64,000 bases of DNA from Chrysoporthe austroafricana (taxonomy: Eukaryota; Ascomycota; Sordariomycetes; Diaporthales; Cryphonectriaceae): NCBI GenBank assembly GCA_001051155.2, contig JYIP02000004.1, positions 1,978,383 through 2,042,382 on the forward strand, given 5' to 3'. The notes beneath the pieces are model-generated. The model was not told the DNA's origin and ran no database searches. It was given only the letters and a program-made list of their open reading frames with translations. This document shows positions 57,702-64,000 of this stretch, one piece after another; position 1 is the stretch's first letter; every line of letters starts with the position of its first letter. The position numbers and the translations under genes are program-made.

Positions 57702-59168
57702 CTATACTGTCTGATTTAGCCTCCCAACCATGAATTTGTCCAGAAAGACCAGGCTGGTGTCAATGTCGGACTTTAGGAGAGACTTTCCCGCAGTCATGGG
57801 AAGCCTCTCAGGAGCGGGCTGTGAGAGGTATGCCTTGGCCCGCGTCCTGTGAGTGGCCCGGAACAACTATCACGAAGATATTAGCAATAATGATACTTGG
57901 GACCTCAGGTCTTGATAAAGACTCACCCGCAGTCGCTTTATAATTTTATCCATGTTTTGAACAATCTGGACCTCGTGCTCGTCCGTAGGCTCCTCTGACA
58001 GCTGGCTGCGGAACGAGTGCTTCTCGAAAGCCTCTCTCACAGCTCGTTGAAGCGCAGGCACATTACGTTTCTGGTCTCGCTCCGACAAGTACGGCTCAAG
58101 ACCAAGGAAAGCATCCAACGCCTGAAAAAGCGGGATCTGGTTCCCGCTCAGGCCGTCAAACTTGACCCAGTCTCCGCTCTCATCCTTGTGGCCAACACCC
58201 CAGCCGAAGAAGCCCTGCACGTGGGATAGCCACACCGAGCGGGCAATCTTGCCATCATGCATGCTGTGGTAGTAACTGTTCAGCACGTCGCGGATCTGCG
58301 TTTCGATGCGCCCCACGTATCTGGCGCAAGCAGCCTTGTCGCGACGCACCCAGCTGATCGTAGCCAGGACCATGTCATGGTAGATTGGGAGACCCCTGAC
58401 TTCGGTTTCGTTGAAGATGCGCGCGAAGGCTTCCTCGGCTGAGGCGATGCTGTGAGGCATGCCCGTGTTTGCCTTGAAGACGTACGTGCCGTCCGCGTCA
58501 AAGTTTAGAACTAGATTGCTCGTGTTGTTGCCGCTGTCTGACGCGCAGCCGAAGTGGCGCTGGAGTGCAACCCATGGTATGACTAGTTCTTCGGGCAAGA
58601 CCACTTCAGCCTCGAGCTGAGCCACCTTTACGACCGGTACGGTGGCCCAACGGTATGCGTGCCTGCTTGATGCGATGCAGCAGTAAAAGGCGTTGTATAT
58701 GTCGCGGGGGAAAACGTCCCATCGGCCGGCATCCGCAGCGTTGAGGAGCTGGTTGACCTGGGTCAAGTCGATCCGCTCTCGGAGCAACTTTCTGAATTGT
58801 GCGCGGAAGCTGTTGATGCGTGCCAAGTTGACTTCGTCGTCTAGAGAAGGGTGGGCCTGTGGGATGAGAGGTGCAAGCTCCATGTAGATTTGCTTGTATG
58901 GCCGTAGGGCCATGGGCCATGCGGCGAGGTCATGGTTTGTCCGAGGTGGCCACGACCCAGCACCATCTTTCTTGATCAACTCAGCAAGCACAGCTGCCGT
59001 CTCGTGACAATCAGCATGTCTCTCGATGATGTCGACCAGGTGCTTCGTGGGACTGCTATCGTCATCTTCTGCGTTGGCGGCCTTGCCTGTTTTGATAGGC
59101 CACAACAATGACCAAAGCTGGAAGATGGTATAACCAAGTCCTAGAACCACAAGAACCAGGGATTCCAT
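57702..59168 (-). CDS. Uncharacterised membrane-anchored 468-residue protein
   Basis: Two exons, 59168-57927 and 57866-57702, give 468 residues. The start is the first ATG; the open frame upstream begins with a non-ATG codon. Residues 2-24 (ESLVLVVLGLGYTIFQLWSL) form one membrane helix, so the protein is probably anchored with most of its mass on one side. The rest is soluble and helix-rich, with conserved-looking blocks ARSVWLSHVQGFFGWGVGHK, WVKFDGLSGNQIPLFQALDA and FLGLEPYL. The second exon, absent from the simple open frame, adds HRTRAKAYLSQPAPERLPMT and LVFLDKFMVGRL. The block with SGNQIPLFQALDAFLG faintly recalls indoleamine 2,3-dioxygenase-like proteins (SGGQS...FD..LG), but I cannot confirm heme ligands or that fold. 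Function unknown. Confidence 0.8.
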
Positions 59169-60289
59169 TGCAGGATGTTGTGTGAAGTCGGATTCAGTGT
59201 GACACAAGGCTGTATAGGATTATTCGAGCTTGCAATGTTGTCTATCAATAGACCAGCTTGGTAGAGGAAATAGGAAGGACTAGAGGGATTTGAACATGAG
59301 GACACGAGCTCAGATGGACCGCCTTAGAAGTTCGATCGGGGACAGACAAGTGTTAATTAATAAATGGCGTCCACGGGTCCGCACATGGCACTTAATACTA
59401 GGTAGCGAATCATGAAGTCATGCGAACTTAAGCCTCTTCCAAAGGCCGTCAAAGTCAAGTACCTGCCCAGCGCGGCTGACGCGGACCTTCGTCGATAATG
59501 TCTGGCTTCGTCCTCCCATACTCCACTGGCCATGGGATGCCGGATTACGGAGCCTCTGGTGTTCGTGGTGCCAGAATTTGTTCTCTAAACCTCGACCGAG
59601 ACACTGAGGCACAAGGATGCATCAGCATAGCCCGTTCAGTAACCAGGGGGAGTAAGGTGTCATGACAGTGGATCCTCTTCTACTGGAGTAAAGTAATCTC
59701 CGGCTACGCGGCTCGAGGTAGAGGCCACACGATGTCAACGCAAGAATAACGTTTGGCTCCCTAGGCATCACCTTTCCGGTCGAGGTGGACCACGCCCCGC
59801 CGTTCAAGTCGTGACTAAGGACTATCGGGTAAATAGGCCCGGTTGCAACAAATGTGGATCATTGAATATATACCGAGCTACGGAACGCTAGTTTCAGGAA
59901 ATAATATACGAACCTCACCTACATCAAACACGACGTGGGATTCGCTTCCTCCGAAATCTGGGGATTGGAGCCTCGTGAGACCATCATGACGGGCAGGTGG
60001 TATCAATCAGCCTAGCGACCAGCATGGGCCTCTTGGTTACGCAGACCACATGGGTGTCGAACGACGTTGCATCACAGCCTGTTGGCTGCATGAGTGTTGC
60101 AGGAGCATGCTGGCAACGTCTTTTGGTCAGATATCAAAAAGGAGCCATCAACGACTTCCTTCGGTTGCGACTGCTCAATTCCTTTCTCAAGTTGAATCCT
60201 GTCCTTGGCTGTCTTCTTTCATTTTTCATTCAGATCACACCACAACAGCCCATATTATTTGTTATTCGTAAATCGGCCCCTCTCACACC
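59169..60289. other. Divergent intergenic region
   Basis: About 1.1 kb between the starts of the 468-residue protein gene (-) and the dehydrogenase-like gene (+). It should carry both promoters, so the two could be co-regulated. No other gene is seen. Confidence 0.5.
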
Positions 60290-61047
60290 ATGGCGTCAAG
60301 CGGCAAGACTCTGATCTGCATTGGCTCCGGCCCGGGCATTGGTAGGAGTGTGACTACTCTCTTCGCCTCCAAGGGCTACACCAACGTGGCTCTTATTGCT
60401 CGACGCTCCGAGCAGCTCGAAATTGAGGGGAAGGCCGTTGTGCAGGCTGTTGGACCTCAAGTCAAGGTCAAGACCTACGCGACTGACGTGGTCGACACCG
60501 AGGCTTTTGCTAAGGCTCTCGACGATGCCGAGAAGGAGCTTGGCAAGCCCGACTGCATCTTCTATAATGCTGCGCGCGTTCTACCATCGGCGCTGTTGTC
60601 TCACGACGTGAAGGATATTGAGTACGACTTCAAGGTAAGCATTCGTCTCGGTATCAGATGCCAGAACGGCTCTAAGTAATTCGTATCCCCATCTAGATCA
60701 ACGTCTCCGCCCTCTACGTCTTGGCGCAAAAGTTTATGCCCCACCTCGTCGCGCTGGCTAAGTCAGGCGAGTCAGCCCAGCCGGCTCTTATCGTCACCAG
60801 CTCGCTGCTGCCACAGCACCCCATCCCTCAGCTCTTTGCGCTCTCCTTGGTCAAGGCTGCTCAACGCAACATGCTGCAGAGTATGCAGATGACCTTCGGG
60901 CCGGAAGGGGTCTTCGTGGGTGTCATCAATATTCAGGGCCAAGTGTCTCCTGAGCATGAGACTTGGAACCCGACCAACATTGCGCAGAAGACTTGGGAAT
61001 GGTTTTCTACGTCCAAGGCAAACCCCAGCTTTGAGGTCATTATCTAG
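60290..61047 (+). CDS. Short-chain dehydrogenase-like protein without catalytic Tyr
   Basis: Two exons, 60290-60634 and 60697-61047, give 231 residues. The N-terminus has the cofactor-binding strand and loop LICIGSGPGIGRSVTTLFAS (GxGxxIG in place of TGxxxGIG), then VALIARRSEQLE and a YATDVVD segment for adenine binding. The expected NNAG is replaced by YNAAR. The serine region is LIVTSSLLPQHP. Where SDRs have YxxxK, the sequence is FALSLVKAAQRNM: the lysine is present, but leucine occupies the tyrosine position. Such atypical SDRs occur widely in fungi and may be non-catalytic or use another acid. It faces the 468-residue protein gene across a shared upstream region. Confidence 0.85.
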
Positions 61048-62058
61048 GATTGGAAAAAAAAAAGGAGAGGGTGCCGAAGTCTTCATGTATCAAGTGTGAC
61101 AGTTTGGATACCATCGATGTAGCCGGCTCACAGTACGAGCATTGGGCACATATGTATATGAATCGCACCCGAAATATATTATATCTGCTAATTAATTATC
61201 GTGTATGTCGTGGAATGGCTTTGGCTTGTGAAACTGATGAAAACATTAGTGTGCAGGCCGGTCTACCATGCCACTGGTTTTTCAGCTTCGGTATTGTCTG
61301 TGCTCGAATCGCCATGTGGCCCGTACGCGGCCAGGCGAACGCCCTTGCCTAGATCTGTTTCGCCAGCCAAGCTGGCCAGATAGCGTTTTTTTCCTCCTTT
61401 GCTTCCTTCAGCGCAAATCAATCCATTTTTGCCCTGACACATTGTCAATCGCCATGCGATGATCCTTTCCACATTAGTCTAGGTGCATATGCCATAGTTA
61501 TCACCTGCATATGTCTGCGTACACAGTACATTATCGGCTGACCTCGCAAAGATGGCTGTAGCCACAGGAACAAGCCGGATCGGGATCCTTGGATCCTCTT
61601 TGGTGTGAGTCCGATCCCCATCTAGCATGCTGGTCGGTCAGGCGCCGCCGATCCTCAGGTCACTACATAAAGAATCTACGTCTATTCCATTGATCGTTAA
61701 ACTGGCCCCCACGTCACCCTGAAGGATCGTCGTCAGTCAATGCAGATGACATTAGTACCTACGGGCTGTGATACCACCGACAATGTGGAAACGATCCTTG
61801 AAACCGCACACCCGGCCTGCGGGAAAATTGCCTGATCGAACAAACCAGATCTGTATGCCGAGGCTCTCCCAGCTGCCCATGAGTGCAGTCGACCACAGAT
61901 TTTAGTGAGTCGAGAGGATGGTATTAGGAGAAAATCTGCGATTATTGTAAGAAAACTATAGACTGCTTCCTAGGACTGTATTACGGGAACCACGTGCCCG
62001 CCGTCATCATACATAAGGCTATCGTACACAGATGTCTCTCGCATCGAACCAGGTAGAA
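61048..62058. other. Convergent intergenic region
   Basis: About 1 kb between the dehydrogenase-like gene (+) and the rhodopsin-fold gene (-). It includes an A10 run at about 61053-61062. No gene is supported. Confidence 0.5.
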
Positions 62059-63411
62059 TCAAACACTTCGAGTCCATGAAAAGTCCTTCGTCACAACAAT
62101 TTCATTCCCGGTCTGTGTACCCTCAGGACTCTCTGAGTTACTCGTCCCTACCTGGTAAGTGTACGCAGGTCCATTCTTGGTTGCATGAGCAGCCCCGGCC
62201 CCAGCACCCGGCGCGAGCTCGACCTCATCATCGGCCGGAAGCGTCGCGTCCAGCGGCCCACGACCCTTGATTTTGCTCCACTCGCGCTTGCTAGACTTGT
62301 GGCTGTTGGACACGTAGTACTGAGGTGTCGCGCCGGAATTCTTGGTCACTCTTGTCCTCACGGCAGCGGTCCAGCGCCGCACCAACGGTGCGTACGTGGG
62401 CAGGCAGGCGCACACGATGCCGATGGATGGCTCAACGCATGACCATATGAAAACTTGGCACATGGCCCAGGTGAAGTCGGTCGAGTTGACAAGCTTGTCC
62501 ATCATGGCTATTCGTACGATGCTAGCGACGCAGACACTGAGGCAGATATAGTCAGTGTGTGACTCCCAGGCAGAAGGCTTTGGTTAGAAAAGGAATCTTA
62601 CAATGAGCCCAAAAGCAGGATACCGCATACGGCAACTTTCTGTCTGGGTTCCATCTGCAATTTCCAAACTAGATATAGATCAGTATAAAGCACAATAGGG
62701 AGAGCATCAGAATCAAGTCGAGGGTACTCACTAGTTGGTATCGGTGTGAGCAAGACACAAAGATCAACGGCCAAGCCGATCACGCCGTTGATGAGGTAGA
62801 ATACTGAGGCGTTGATACAGCTCCCTGTGGCAGTAGGGTCGGTGTATTGTCTCCAGTAGTAAGAAACTGGCCGGCAGCCCGAGAGCCAAGTGATCGTGAC
62901 CTCCAACCCATGGGCAAGGGCGAAGCCGAAAACGATGTACCACAATCTTGTGGTTCCGAAGACCCGGCGGTAGAACAAAAGGATCGCCATCTTATAAGAG
63001 GTAACGCTCCATATGTAGACGATAACGAACGCATACGTTGTTTGGTACAGCTTGGTGAACTGGTCAAGAGTTACGACCCAGAGGTGGTATCCGCCACCGA
63101 ATCCTAGACTAGCTATGCAGCATGCTGCGTTGCCAAGTCCAAGAATCTTTCCGTCACAGTCAGCACGAGAGACGTCACCATAGGCAAGTTTAGAGTGGTC
63201 TCTGGATTGCACTCACAACTGCCGCGATGACGGCATAATCGTCAACACCAAGGCCCGGGCCTCTCCGAGAAAGACGAGCGAAGAGACGCAAGCCCACGGC
63301 AGCGAGGGCAAGAATTGTGACCACCGTGACGGACGCTATGATGTCTCCGTTCTGGTTTTCACTCAAATCAACGCCGGCGGGGGTTGGACCCCAGGCTCCA
63401 GAGTTGGACAT
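62059..63411 (-). CDS. Pth11-type rhodopsin-fold seven-helix membrane protein
   Basis: Four exons: 63411-63217, 63146-62732, 62668-62602 and 62536-62059, giving 384 residues; all phases agree. The extracellular start (MSNSGAWGPTPAGVDLSENQ) is short and has no CFEM cysteine domain. Helix 1 is SVTVVTILALAAVGLRLFAR, followed by the characteristic GLGVDDYAVIAA. Later landmarks are GGGYHLWVVTLDQFTKLYQT, SYKMAILLFYRRVFGTTRLW, WLSGCRPVSYYW, AVDLCVLLTPIPT and FIWSCVEPSIGIVCACLPTY, the hallmark of the fungal rhodopsin-like domain. The cytosolic tail is about 110 residues. Relatives include Magnaporthe Pth11, a surface-sensing receptor in host infection, but the family is large and most members are of unknown function. 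Confidence 0.9.
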
Positions 63412-64000
63412 GATGAGAATACAATTGACTGCGTGCTTCGTCGACTCGTAAGATGTGCTTGTGTCTTCACATGAGGCTGTGAGGAAATCGTAGGGCAGAG
63501 GGGATGGAGTTTGCAAAGCAAAGCCGACTGTAAACTCGACCGTCTTCGGCGGGACAGGGGAACAAGAAGATTCAAGAACAAAGGAATCCCAGATTCCTTT
63601 CGCCAGGTGAGATTGACATCCTGTCCCTGAGGCAAGAACCACCCCTGAATTAAGCCTCTTAAGGCAAGATACTACAATAGTTCGATCGGCATGTTGTCGG
63701 CCCTGAAGATGGATTCATCTTACTACTATGCATGGTGTTAAGGCCGAAAGAATCAACCTCCGTGTCATGTCTCATTGGCCCGTGCTGTGTTCGTGAGGGT
63801 GTCACTTTTCACCGGCGACACTATAGAAGAAGCACCGGTGGGCCTGGATCCACAACCCCACACACGCACGACAAGTCCAAGCACGGATCAGGATAGACAC
63901 TCATGCACAAGAGTGGTTCTAACATGTGTCATGGTGCTTGGGTAGCATTGCAGTAATTAGGATACCGTGCGGCATTACAGTGTTGATTGAACGCCGAGGG
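63412..64000. other. Upstream region of the rhodopsin-fold gene
   Basis: Presumably promoter and 5' untranslated sequence of the minus-strand gene. A minus-strand open frame extends upstream of the start without an ATG and is not considered coding. Nothing else is seen up to the window end. Confidence 0.5.

Overview
The window reads as nuclear DNA of a filamentous ascomycete (Pezizomycotina, most likely a Sordariomycete). The reasons are: small spliceosomal introns (about 50-100 nt, GTRNGT...YAG) in most genes; a GC-rich background with CT- and GCC-rich gene leaders; tRNA genes with introns after anticodon position 37; and fungus-specific families (RTA1-like, HET domain, Pth11-type rhodopsin-fold, vacuolar Avt-type transporters, Ran1/Ksp1-type kinase). 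I cannot name the species. All exon models are read by eye from splice consensus and reading-frame continuity. For every multi-exon gene called intact the exon lengths sum to a multiple of three.

The left and centre (about 4-53 kb) hold mostly housekeeping genes, separated by unusually long GC-rich stretches without recognisable genes. In order they are: an RTA1-like membrane protein (4.1-5.4 kb, -); a G3BP/Bre5-like NTF2-RRM-RGG protein (10.3-12.1, +); a PH-domain protein (17.2-18.6, +); kinetochore Nnf1 (19.2-20.1, -), divergent from a NOSIP-type zinc/U-box protein (20.4-21.6, +); a peroxisomal Ant1-type adenine-nucleotide carrier (21.7-23.1, -); SAGA subunit Sgf73 (24.9-26.6, -); a seven-exon CorA-like membrane protein (27.8-29.5, +); Tim8 (30.8-31.2, +), convergent with ribosomal uL23 (31.6-32.4, -); 25S rRNA methyltransferase Bmt2 (32.8-33.7, +), divergent from uL23; a five-exon short-chain dehydrogenase (34.0-35.7, -); enolase-phosphatase Utr4 of methionine salvage with a one-base frame break (36.0-37.7, -); a Ran1/Ksp1-like kinase behind a long pyrimidine-rich leader (43.8-45.8, +); an intron-containing tRNA-Trp (47.8, -); a METTL25/RRNAD1-type methyltransferase (48.4-49.8, -); and a six-exon Avt1-like vacuolar amino-acid transporter (50.2-52.7, -).

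The right end (about 54-64 kb) is more AT-rich and looks accessory. It starts after an intron-containing tRNA-Ser(AGA) and holds a HET-domain gene broken by several stops and frame changes, an uncharacterised membrane-anchored 468-residue protein, a short-chain dehydrogenase-like protein lacking the usual catalytic tyrosine, and a Pth11-type seven-helix protein. Introns moved several gene ends well away from the simple open frames. The clearest cases are the last two exons of the 34-35.7 kb dehydrogenase, the last exon of the 468-residue protein, and the first two exons of Utr4.

I found no convincing evidence for a new multi-gene system. The observations most worth following are the decayed HET gene with a point-mutation pattern like repeat-induced mutation, the single-base break in Utr4 at a G/C hairpin, the uncharacterised 468-residue family, and the large gene-free stretches.
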